Assembly: GCF_024139115.2 (NCBI RefSeq)
Contig: NC_085141.1
Location: 406,435,612 to 406,499,611, forward strand
Direction of reading: 5' to 3'
Length of the DNA stretch: 64,000 nt
DNA from: Armigeres subalbatus
Lineage: Eukaryota; Arthropoda; Insecta; Diptera; Culicidae
Each line of letters opens with the position of its first letter. Position 1 is the first letter of the stretch. The translations under genes and the position numbers were made by a program. Shown here piece after piece: positions 47,115-56,559 of the stretch. The notes beneath the pieces are model-generated. The model worked only from the letters and a program-made list of their open reading frames with translations. It searched no databases and was not told the origin of the DNA.

Positions 47115-48035
47115 TAGGATCTAAAGATTCGGAAGCCTCCTTTTAAGAGGCGTGAAAGTTTTTTTTTCAAACAATGCTCGGTTACTTCGTTGCAAGAGGA
47201 TTAGAAGCATCCTTCTACGTTTCTCGGAAGTCTCCTTCCAAGCAGCTACTTTTAAGGAGCTCGGAAGACTCCTTTTAAAAGGCCTGCAAGCCGGCTTTCA
47301 AAAGACTCGGACGGCTCATTTTAAGAGAGTCGGAAGTCTTCTTTCAAAAGGCTTGGACGGCTCATTTTAAGAGAGTCGGAAGTCTTCTTTCAAAAAGCTC
47401 GGAAGGCCCCTTTCAAGAGGCTCGGGAAGTTTTTTTCAAAAGATTCGGAAAGCTCATTTCAGGAGGGTTGGAAGCCTTCTTTTAAGAGGCTCGGCAGCCT
47501 CCTTTCAAGAGGCTCGTAAGCCTTCTTTCAAGAGACTCGGAAGTCTGCTTTCGAGAGGCTTAGAAGCCTCTTTTCAAGAGTTTTGGAAGCTTCCTTTCAA
47601 GAGGCTTGGAAGCCTCCTTTCAAGATGCTTTGAAGATTCCTTTAAAGAGACCCGGAAGCCACATTTTAAGATGCCCAGAAGCCTACTTTCAAGAGGCTCG
47701 GCAGCCTCCTTTTAAAAGGGTCGGAAGCCTTCTTCCAAAAAGCTCGGATGGCTTCTTTCAAGAGGCTCAGAAGGTTCATTTCAAAGTTCGGTTCAAAGTT
47801 CAAGGTTCGGAAAGCTCCTTTCAAGAGGTTTGGAAGCCTTTTTTTCAAGAGTCTGCTTTCAAAAGGCTTGGAAGCCTCCTTTCAACAGGCACAAAAGCCT
47901 ACTTTCGAAAAGCTCGGAAGCTTGCTATCAAGAGTCCCGCAAGACTTCTTTCAAGAGACCCGGAAGCCTCTTTTAAAAAGAATCGGAAGCCTTCTTTCAA
48001 AAAGATCGGAAGGCTCCTTTCAAAAGGTTCGGAAG
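47115..48035. repeat. 23-bp minisatellite, about 40 units, each a hairpin
   Basis: The consensus unit is near GGAAGCCTCCTTTCAAGAGG + CTC. AGCCTC and GAGGCT are self-complementary around a CTTTCAA loop, so every consensus unit can form a 6-bp hairpin. Units vary (ACGGCTCATTTTAAGAG, AGTCTTCTTTCAAAAGG), and higher-order pairs of units recur near 47290-47390. Because 23 is not a multiple of 3, long open frames such as 47606-48121 arise on the + strand with a 23-residue period; they are a by-product. Confidence 0.9.
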
Positions 48036-50115
48036 ATGCCTTACATCTTAATGGTCTAAATATACACAAAGACCACCTCAAAGTAAAAAAACGAAAAAAC
48101 ATACCAACACGAGAAAGTTAGATTCATTTAAACATTTATATAAAGCTCAATCACGTTCAATTAAATCTTCTTGATATTTAACAAAAGCAGTAAACACTCT
48201 ATATTTTTGCTTATTTCTTTTCTTGCATTAAGGTTTCTACTATTTGGAAGAAACTGACCTGAGAAAAAAATAGCTTTAATCGCTTTCGATTCGAAGCACT
48301 TTTTGCAAGATGCAAATGATAGGTTTAAGGTACGGAAAGATGAATAGGAAATCAATAAAACATCTCAGTGGGTGGAAATTAGGTGAAGTAAGATCCGAAT
48401 ACCATAATCATTGCCCGAGGGAATGGTTGATAATGATTAATTATTAAAAGGCCAATTTATCTTTGCGCATCAAATGGAGTGAAATTAACGAAATCCTCCT
48501 CCTACCATTCGCCAACATTTAGGTACTGGAAATAAGTGATCACTATCACTTTCTAGATTTACATCAAACGAGCAATCGCAAAGACTGCTTACCGCATTCC
48601 TGACTCGGATAGTTTCCCTCGCACATACAACTACGCGTGGAAGATGACGCGCGCGAAGGTTGCAAGTTCCTTTTATGGTGACCTTGTTTTCTTGGGCCCT
48701 TTCCCTCAATGAAATCGTCATACATCCGATACCGATCGAGGGTTCGAGATTTCACCGATAGCTCGACGATTATTTTTGTTGTATACTTGATCATCGTGAT
48801 GTACTGAAAGAGTAAACGATCAATGAAAAATCCAGCATACGAAGAATATGCATTTAATTCTGTTCACATCCTCATATCATATTTAGAGAAAAATCTGTCC
48901 AATAAATTCATGATACAAAGCTTAGGCACGTTGGCTTATATTCATTTCTTCGTTGGGTGAGGGGAATCATTATTTGAACAGCAGTAATACCGGATTCATA
49001 GATTTATCCAATACGATTTATTGTGATTGGTTGTACCGTTTTTCCGAATTGGTAATAAACCGGATACATTCTGTTCGGGGCTTTATTTATTAAAGAAAAC
49101 AACAATGGCAATGTCACTAGTAGGTGCATTAATTTTCCTTCTGTTACAGACAGCTTTGATGTGTCAACACGGCAACGATACCAAAACAATTTTCGTGATC
49201 TTTTGTCTTCTGTTTTAATTGGATTGAACATCTGGTCGCTCGGTCCGTGTCGGTTATACCGATCGATGATGAACGACTTTCGCGGTCCAATTTCGAGTGC
49301 TTTCCAATTTCGTTCGAATTCAACGACAACGACGACGGACGCTTATCTCGCTTGTGACGCTTGCTCGATCAACCTACAAACAACCTAACGCGCGTCGCGT
49401 AACTTGTCGTTGATCGTGTGCAAGCGATCCCACCATTTGGCGTGCGATGGAAAGATTGGAAAACGTCATCGCGACATCGAAAGGGGACCAAGACAAATTG
49501 GTTGCATGCGAACGGTACGATTGATTGCATTACGTATACCGGCTAACTGGTTGCAGTTGGGGGACGATTCATTTATAGGGTTTTACATCGTTCGACAATC
49601 TAAGAAACGATTGTGAAACGGATATCTATTTTTCTGATATCTCCGGTAACAATTTATTTTATCGGATGAAATCAGTTGAAGACATTACCGAACTGGAGTT
49701 ATGGGTTCGACATACATTTTATATTTTAGTAAAATATCTTGGCTGTGCATATGTACAGCACATGTTTTCAAAATGGTCAAATTGATATGAAATTTGCGAG
49801 CCTTGGAGGGACTTAAACGCTCAACCTCCTACCACAGACAAGAAGAAGATACACTAGCAAGCAGTATTCGATGGTTTGCTGCTAAAAAATTATGAAATTT
49901 GGTGATATTTTTTACTATTTGCTAGTTATGCCAAAATATGTAAGGCATTTTGCAGCGTCGTGGGTGTTTTTGGATTTCGTGTGGAATCTATAGAAGCGTC
50001 CAGAACGGGCTGGAAGATCATTCCTTTCATACGAGGTGAACCGGCCCAGGGCCGAAAACCTCATTAATAAAGATATTAATAATCATTCCTTCCACCTCAT
50101 ATTGTTCAAAATAGC
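48036..50115. other. Spacer, partly unique and GC-richer
   Basis: No supported gene. 48500-48800 and 49190-49620 have higher G+C and no recognised repeat (for example TCGGTCCGTGTCGG near 49235), and could be regulatory or unidentified exon sequence. The reading frames there show no motif or splice pattern that I trust. Confidence 0.35.
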
Positions 50116-50126
50116 TGTTTTTGGCA

Positions 50127-50260
50127 CCTGTCATAAGACGAGTTTATACAATCCCATTGAATTCCACCACTTAATTGTATCTTGACAGATACGTATTTCG
50201 ACCTCAAAAGTAAGGCCGTCTTCAGTGTCTCGTACTTGACTCGACTTGCTTTGGCAAGTT
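50127..50260 (-). mobile_element. Hammerhead-bearing retroelement, copy D (single arm)
   Basis: Flanked by a perfect 11-bp duplication TGTTTTTGGCA (50116-50126, 50261-50271). The insert is one arm containing the complete 46-nt module at 50184-50229, preceded on the minus strand by GTCGAGTCAAGTACGA and followed by the AATTAAGTGGTGGAATTCAA block. That a single arm is bounded by its own target duplication shows one-arm units can insert on their own. Confidence 0.75.
50184..50229 (-). ncRNA. Hammerhead-like ribozyme motif (copy D)
   Basis: Same layout as copies B and C with one loop base changed. Core CTGAAGA and GAAA, stem II GGCC/GGTC, stem III TACGTA and stem I GACA/TGTC are all intact. Confidence 0.55.
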
Positions 50261-50309
50261 TGTTTTTGGCAATCAATTGAAGGGGAGAGCTTTGAAAATC
50301 GTGACAAAT

Positions 50310-50456
50310 TAATTAAAAATTCCTAATGATTGGGACAATAAACTCCAACTGTATGTTTGCTCCAAAAACAAACTTTTATAGAAGTCTCGGAGACCCATAG
50401 TGTTATGTACCAATCGACTCAGCTCGACTAATTGAGGTGATGTCTGTATGTGCGTG
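50310..50456 (-). repeat. Common mosquito dispersed repeat next to R1b 3' end
   Basis: On the minus strand it reads ACATACAGACATCACCTCAA, then GAGCTGAGTCGATTGG and CACTATGGGTCTCCGAGACT. From memory this is a widespread repeat in Aedes DNA. It is non-coding and directly follows the poly(A) tail of R1b. Confidence 0.45.
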
Positions 50457-50814
50457 TTTTTTTTTATAGGGATGAAGGCAAATCTGTATACAGACACCTG
50501 AAATTATCACTCAGGAAGTGGGGTTAACGCGTTAGGCAGAAGGCCGGACCGCCGTACACAAGAAACCCACCCAAGTAACAGAAGGTTACTTGAGTTACCC
50601 TCTCCCCTAATACCCTGAACCCCCCGGGACTACCTTCCAGCATTACTTCTGGGGGATAGGGAGTACTAAAGGTACTCCTCCCAAAATGGCACTTTACACG
50701 ACGCCATTTGGATCCCTTGTTTGAACCAATAAGCACACAAAAGTCTTGAGCCCTTTATCTTTTCCTCGTGCCATTCAGTACCATCTCCTTTTCGAGCCAT
50801 TTAGCTCTCAACGT

Positions 50815-51288
50815 GGTCACACTCTACTCAGATAATACCCGGCGGCGGATCTATCCTACTCCGACGAGGAGTCCCCCGGTGGCGGAAACTCCCCCGAAAC
50901 CGACGACCCGCATCTGTGGAAGGCTATTTTGATATCAACACTACTGTTCCACCTGGTCAGCAAGTCCTATGCACTTTCTCACGTCAACGGGTTACCGGAC
51001 GAGTGCTGAAGTCGGTCCAAAGATTCCGGGTGGAGCATAGCGTCCGGTTCAATGGCGTCCGACGACCCGAAACCGGTACTCTTACGCGTCACGGTCTACT
51101 CGGCTTAGTCCCCGACGGTGGATCTAGCTTACACCGACGTACCTCCCCGGCGGCGAAAGTTATTCTAAGATTGATAATCAATAACCTTGAGCCATTAAGC
51201 TCCCAGCTTAGTTGCGGACTACTCGAATAGTCCCCGGCGGCGGATCTATCCTTCTCCGACGGTGGAACCTCCCCAGTTACCGATTGTA
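50815..51288 (-). repeat. Imperfect tandem repeats in the R1b 3' UTR
   Basis: Three diverged copies of a block with CCCGGCGGCGGATCTATCCT, CTCCGACG and a second GGCGG lie near 50838, 51110 and 51233, each preceded by a GGTC/CTACTC stretch. Such 3' UTR subrepeats are plausible for R1 elements. Confidence 0.55.
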
Positions 51289-52023
51289 TCACTCTCTCCT
51301 TATCTTCGAGAGGTCACTGTCGCTGTCAATTCGTTCGCTGGTCCCTCTCCAAGTTCTTTGCCACTCCGTAAGAATGAGCGATACTACATTTTTGACGACA
51401 TCCCAAGTGGCTTCATCGCGACACATCTCACCGACTATGTTCTCCGCGCTCAAAGGTGATATCTCTCTTCGTATGGTCTCGAACCTAGGGCATTCGAATA
51501 GGACGTGTTAGGCGTTTCCTCCGCATCCTCGCACACTGGGCAGCATGGTGAACGTGCGTGACCAAAGCGATGTAGATACTTCCTAAAACATTCGTGTCCC
51601 GACAGGAACTGCGTCAGATGAAAATCTATTTCGCCGTGCTTTCTGTTTACCCAACTCGTCAAGTTCCCACTCATGTTGCCATTTGGCCATTGATTCTATT
51701 CTCACTGTTTTCCTCACACCTCTAATGTCCCTTCTTTGGTAGCACTCAATATCCTCAGCCAGCATTATGCCGACGGGAATCATCCCGGCGATCACACATA
51801 CTGCCTCCGACGATATAGTCCTATAGGCGCTAGCGACTCTCATAGCCATGAGTCGATACACGCTTTTTAGCTTTGCCTGGTTGCGCTTGGTTTTAAGGGC
51901 ATTACCCCAGGCGGGGACACCGTACCTCGGGATCGATGATGATACGCTCGCCAAAAGCCGCCTTCTACTACTCCTCGAACCCCTAACATTTGGCATGATT
52001 CGGGCTAACGCTGTGGTTGTCAA
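51289..52023 (-). pseudogene. R1b C-terminal region with zinc finger
   Basis: Two frames (51583-52023 and 51450-51674) then a third to the stop at 51289. They read IPRYGVPAWGNALKTKRNQ, LKSVYRLMAMRVASAYRTIS, FLSGHECFRKYLHRFGHA, CPVCEDAEETP and finally DVVKNVVSLILTEWQ. The Cys/His block is the R1-type C-terminal finger. Confidence 0.75.
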
Positions 52024-52203
52024 CGTGGCTATTAAAATTTAACCGACCGTCTATCATCACCCCCAGGTGTTTCAGTGAACTCTGAGACCGAATTACGTGC
52101 CCTCTGTGTGGCTTTGCAATTACTCACCAACACCCCTAGTAGCACAATTCACATAGATTTTGTTGCAGCAACTTCAATGTGACTGGGTTTGGTTGCTTAT
52201 GAG

Positions 52204-52767
52204 TCATAGTGACTGGTGTATGACAAGTGTGCTACTCAGGACAACCTCTGTTCTGTGGTGGGTCAATTGTAAACTGATACTAGCCATCCAGTTTTCGATT
52301 ATATCGATCGTTTCAGCTGCCAGCATTTCCACCTCCTCTAGATTCTCACCCGTTATCGACAAGACATCGTTTTCGGCAAATACAACGATCACGACTCCTT
52401 TGGGCAGCTTCAGCGTTAGTATTCCATTGTACATCGCATTCCAAAGAATGGGTCCGAGTATAGAACCTTGTGGCACTCCTGCCGTGACCCTGATCGACCT
52501 TTGCCCGATGTTTGTTTCGTAAGTCAGGACACGATTCTCGAAATAGCTCTTCAAAATCCTGCATAAGTACGCCGGGACACGCATACTATGCAGTGCTACG
52601 GCGATGGCCTTCCAGCTAGCGCTGTTGAACGCGTTTTTAACATCGATTGTTACGACAGCACAGTACCGACCACCTCTCCTTTTTTGCTTAGAGGCCATCT
52701 CGGCCCTCTGAATGACGGCCCGGATTGCGTCCACCGTCGATGTACCCTTCCGGAATCCGAACTGCAT
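52204..52767 (-). pseudogene. R1b reverse transcriptase motifs A to C
   Basis: Contains FGFRKGTSTVDAI, motif A VVTIDVKNAFNSASW, motif B AGVPQGSILGPILWNAMYN and an altered motif C (FAENDV: one extra residue, and the first Asp replaced). Catalysis should be abolished. Confidence 0.85.
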
Positions 52768-53654
52768 ATTCGATAGACCACGCTAGCCTTCTGTGTACTT
52801 TGATAGCCTGTTGAGAATAAGCCGTTCCAAGAGTTTTCCGAGGGTATCCAACAAGCAAATGGGTCTGTACGATGTTGGTCCCCGGGCGGTTTTCCTGATT
52901 TTGGCAACAGCACCAGCTTCTGTATCTTCCATCTATCTGGAAAATTGCTTTCTTCCAGGTATTTTTGCATTACCGTCCTAAACATGTCCGGGAACGCCAG
53001 TAGAGCAGTCCTCAATGCTACATTGGGAATTCCGTCCGGACCAGGAGCTTTTTTAACCTTCAGAGCTTTCGCGACAAGTTCAAGCTCTTTGCTGGAGACC
53101 GTAGCATCAACAGTGTCGTCTTCATCATCGTACGGAGTCGAAGGCCACAGCGTTGGGCTGTGATGCGGGAAGAGACCCTCCACGGTTATCTCTAGCCTCT
53201 CCCGGCACATTTCAACTGGCGGCGTTAGTCCTTTGGTCTTTGCCATTATCGTCCGATAAGCGTAGCCCCACGGATTGGCATCGGCTTCGCGACAAAACTC
53301 CTTGTGGCAGTTCAACTTGCTCAACTTGATCTCGCGGTACGATGCTGCCCTAGCCGCACGACATACCACCTTATTCTGTTCTCTATCCTCTTCTGTTCGC
53401 GATCTCGTAACGTGTCTTCTTGCCCTATAACAAGCAGAACGAAAATCCTTGAGTGATTCGTTCCACCAGTAAGCCGGACGTCGCTTATTGCGTGGTTTCA
53501 ATCTTCTCGGCATTGATGCATCACATGCCCTCGCTACAGTTTCTGTTAACTGATCTGCATTTAGGTTTAGATTACCACTTGCCGCACGAAGTGATTCGAC
53601 TAGGAGGTCCTTGTCAAAGTACTTCGTTTTCCACATCCTCTCGCAAGATCTCAT
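52650..53654 (-). pseudogene. R1b linker and N-terminal reverse transcriptase
   Basis: 334-codon frame: KYFDKDLLVESL, NADQLTETVARACDASMPRR, YWWNESL, ANPWGYAYR, KKAPGPDGIPNVALRTALL and WKIQKLVLLPKSGKPPGD, after which a frameshift turns the rest into nonsense. The true continuation is the frame at 52204-52767. Confidence 0.85.
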
Positions 53655-53690
53655 CCTATGTATCGACGTAGTCTAGCTCAATTTTTTTTG

Positions 53691-54110
53691 CACTTACCCT
53701 CAACCGATTTACTCGCAACAGGTTACATTAGACTCAGAAACTTACCCCGTTGTTTCCTATTGAAAATTGGCTAGATTGACAGATTGACAGATTGCATTCG
53801 ACGCAGAAACTTATCCCGTTGTTTTCTATTGAAAATTGGTCAGACTATGGACTAGAAAATTCCGGCCAAAATATTTTTTTTAGTGAAGAAGCGCGTAAAA
53901 AAGTCTCGCTCACTTTTCTTACACTTACCCTCAACCGATTTACTCGCATCTGATTGCATTCGACGCAAAAACTTGTTCCATTGTTTCCTATTGAAAACTG
54001 GCCAGATTGAGCTATGGACTAGGTCAAAATACTTTTTTTTTCATGAAGAATCGTGTAAAAAAGTCTAGTTCACTTTTCTTACACTTACCCCCAACCGATT
54101 TACTTGCATC
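53691..54110. repeat. Tandem repeat, unit about 160 bp
   Basis: CACTTACCCTCAACCGATTT starts units at 53691, 53922 and 54082. The first unit is longer because it contains an internal duplication of about 68 bp (GATTGACAGATTGACAGATT, then CTATTGAAAATTGG). A single diverged piece of this unit occurs at 19560-19680. Confidence 0.7.
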
Positions 54111-54673
54111 ACCTTTGAGGCAATATAACTCACGATCGGATGGACGGATTTCCTTACTAAGGCTCGGTCTCATTTCCCGAATCAAATTTAATTTTACTTA
54201 AAACTGACAGTTCGAAAATTTAAAATCACCCGACCATAAGAATGGCTGCGTGCTACCCAGCAATTCCAATAAGACATCGATCAAGAATGATTCGATATCT
54301 GTCAAAAGTTATCCTGATCATCCAGCAGGGTTATTCGATAATTCTGGAACTGTCACTTTTAAGTTTAATTTGAGTTTAATCATCCAATTGAGACAGATCC
54401 TAATCGATTCGTCTTGGGATCAGTTTTGTTTATATGAATAAAAAGATAGAAAATTTCGCTAGAAAAGTTGAACAAATGTAAAAATTCTACGTTTTTATGA
54501 GTTCTGATGCAAACGGATAAAAACCAGGATTGTGGATGAGGTTGATGGTCCGGCGGAACTCAAAACTGGCAGAGATGGGGGAGGCGACGGAAAAAAGAGG
54601 TGTTATACCAGGTGTTTGGCTCCCTCCAGATCTCTTCCGGAGGCAGGTCGTTCGCCATGGGCTGTGGGTGTTG
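54111..54673. other. No gene seen
   Basis: AT-rich spacer, then the 3' edge of the gag fragment. No supported feature. Confidence 0.4.
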
Positions 54674-56463
54674 CTATGGTGGCAGAACGGGAAGAACCGG
54701 GTCGAATGACTGCGTCGGGGTCGTACCTTCTCCTATGAAGCTCATCATATCGGTCGGTGTTAGATCCGCTACTGGAAGAGGGAAATATGGTCTTCGTCCG
54801 CAACGGCGGCACCTGTACCTTGTCAGTTGGGGTAGAAAATGCGTCCCAAGAACGCCAACTGATCTACGCTTGACTTTAACAGTGTCCTTTAAAGAAGGGA
54901 CTTGAACCTTGCTCGAGCGCCGGGGGTTGTCCGCCAGTTCCGGTTGGGGTGTAGCATCCGCACTGGCGGGGCCGCGACTACCCGGGTGCCCGTCTGCTGT
55001 TTGGGTGTTCCGCGTGGCTTGACTGTTGATTGTGTTGTTGTCGTGTGATGGTAGGATAGTAGCTGATGTAGTTAGAGTAATTAATACTCGTCTGGGAGGC
55101 TCGGCTTGCACATCATTGTCGGAGGTTTTTGAATTGAAGTTAGGATTGTAAAGAATGGAAAGGGGTTCTGGTAGGTAAAAGACTTTTAGTATATAATAGA
55201 GGCAAACAGAGCCTATCAAACCACTTACACTTACGCTTCGTTCGTGGGACTCCAGTTGAGGAATTTTCACTCTTGCTGGAGTCACTTGAAACGCGATCGC
55301 GCTTGGGAGTTTGCGTCGGTGTAACGACCATTTCTTCGCTATCGGTGAAGATGTCATAGGTGTTTCGGATGCTTGTTACGTCCACCTTGCTTGTACTTGC
55401 TTTGCTGACTTGGTTGGTCTTTTTGGTGTCCTTGCTGTTGCTGCTTTGAACCATGGCGCGCAGCTTTTCGATGACTTTGTCTTTCACATCAAGATTCGCT
55501 TGCAGCTTACTGATGGCTTCCGTCAGCTCCGACACTTTTCGGATCAGATCTTCGATCGTGCCGTTTTGTTTGATATACGATTGCCAACTCCCGAGGTCTG
55601 ATTGTTCTTGGACGCTTGCAGGTCCTTAACCATTTTCCGCAAATCTGCTATCGCATGGTCCTTGCTTTGGCTGGTTACTTGAGCGAATGAACCGGGTTGG
55701 CCGGATCCGGAGTGTGATTAAGCTTTATTCAAGTGATTTTTTTAATGGCTAGAGTTTATCACTGAAATATGGAGGTTGGATGCTCATGGCTCTTGCAGAA
55801 TTTGCAGAAGATCGATCGCATTGTGGGCGGTTGAAGGGTTCGTCAGTCACCATCGATGCTTCGAACAGTTGCCACACAGCTGATCTGCATTTGGACAACT
55901 CTTGCCGGTGTGTCCAAAATTCCAACACCGGAAACACCTCATGGGATTGGGTTAGTAGTTCCAGGTTGGGCATCTGAGCCAGCCTAAGTTAACTTGACTC
56001 GGGATCACTGTGCCTGCGAAGGTCAAAATAATCATCGATGTGTTGGCCATCTTACCGCCGGAGAGTCGCTTCTTCATCCGGTGTAGCTCCTTCACACCTT
56101 GCTCCTCCAGTTGCTTCAGGAGGTTGTCATCCGGGAGGTCCTTGACGTCCACATTCGGGACCACGCATCGGAAGGAGTTCAGTCGAGGGTGTTCGATTAC
56201 CGAACCCGTCGCTCAGCTTGTCGAAATGTTTCGGATTGCGAACCTTGAGAGCATACCAGGTTCCACCATTCTCCTTTTTCGCACCTTCGATTGCTTCCCC
56301 GAAGAACTCGCAACCTGCAGCGGTCCAGATGAATTGTCAGGGTCCATTTATCCCAAGACGGTACGGGCGGGTTACGATGACCGTGACAACGAAAAACGAC
56401 TTTCGCAGCACTGACTGGTCGCTCAGTAGGAGGGTCGTATGGACCTCATGGGCCATACATTAA
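54674..56463 (-). pseudogene. Gag-like ORF1 of a non-LTR retrotransposon
   Basis: Minus-strand pieces in order: a conserved segment PDDNLLKQLEEQGVKELHRM (55952-56164); a zinc knuckle CFRCWNFGHTGKSC followed by CGNCSKH (about 55850-55960); a coiled-coil-like stretch around LTEAISKLQANLDVKDKVIE (55140-55535); and a Pro/Ser/Thr-rich tail (54674-55210). Stops and shifts separate them. The tail joins the coiled-coil part in frame if a gtaagt...ctaccag segment of about 85 bases is removed. No ORF2 in this orientation is present. The knuckle spacing fits Jockey/I-type gag proteins. Confidence 0.65.
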
Positions 56464-56559
56464 TTTTCAGAGAGGTGAAGTATTGAACCCCTACCCTACT
56501 GATGAACGGCCAACATATTTAAACCGAACAAGTGCAACTGAAAGACGCCGATCCTGCCA

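Larger units (their letters stand above)
50457..53671 (-). pseudogene. R1-clade retrotransposon, 5'-truncated (R1b)
   Basis: Starts near 53671 inside the endonuclease-RT linker and runs through the reverse transcriptase to a C-terminal finger, with the ORF stop at 51289-51291. A 3' UTR and an A-run at 50457-50465 (seen as T on +) follow. Order: YWWNESLKDFRSACYRARRH, KKAPGPDGIPN, frameshift near 52850, MQFGFRKGTSTVDAIRA, TIDVKNAFNSASW (motif A), TAGVPQGSILGPILWN (motif B), motif C as VVFAENDV where FADDV is expected, then CPVCEDAEETP. Internal stops occur near 52200 and 51583. Inactive. Closest relative in the window is R1a. Confidence 0.85.

Noticed and set aside
47606..48121. 171-codon open frame on the plus strand
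   Set aside because: A by-product of the 23-bp minisatellite, which gives a 23-residue period when translated.
49161..49616. Possible exon in the GC-richer block
   Set aside because: Open frames exist on both strands, but no splice pair, motif or start context favours one.
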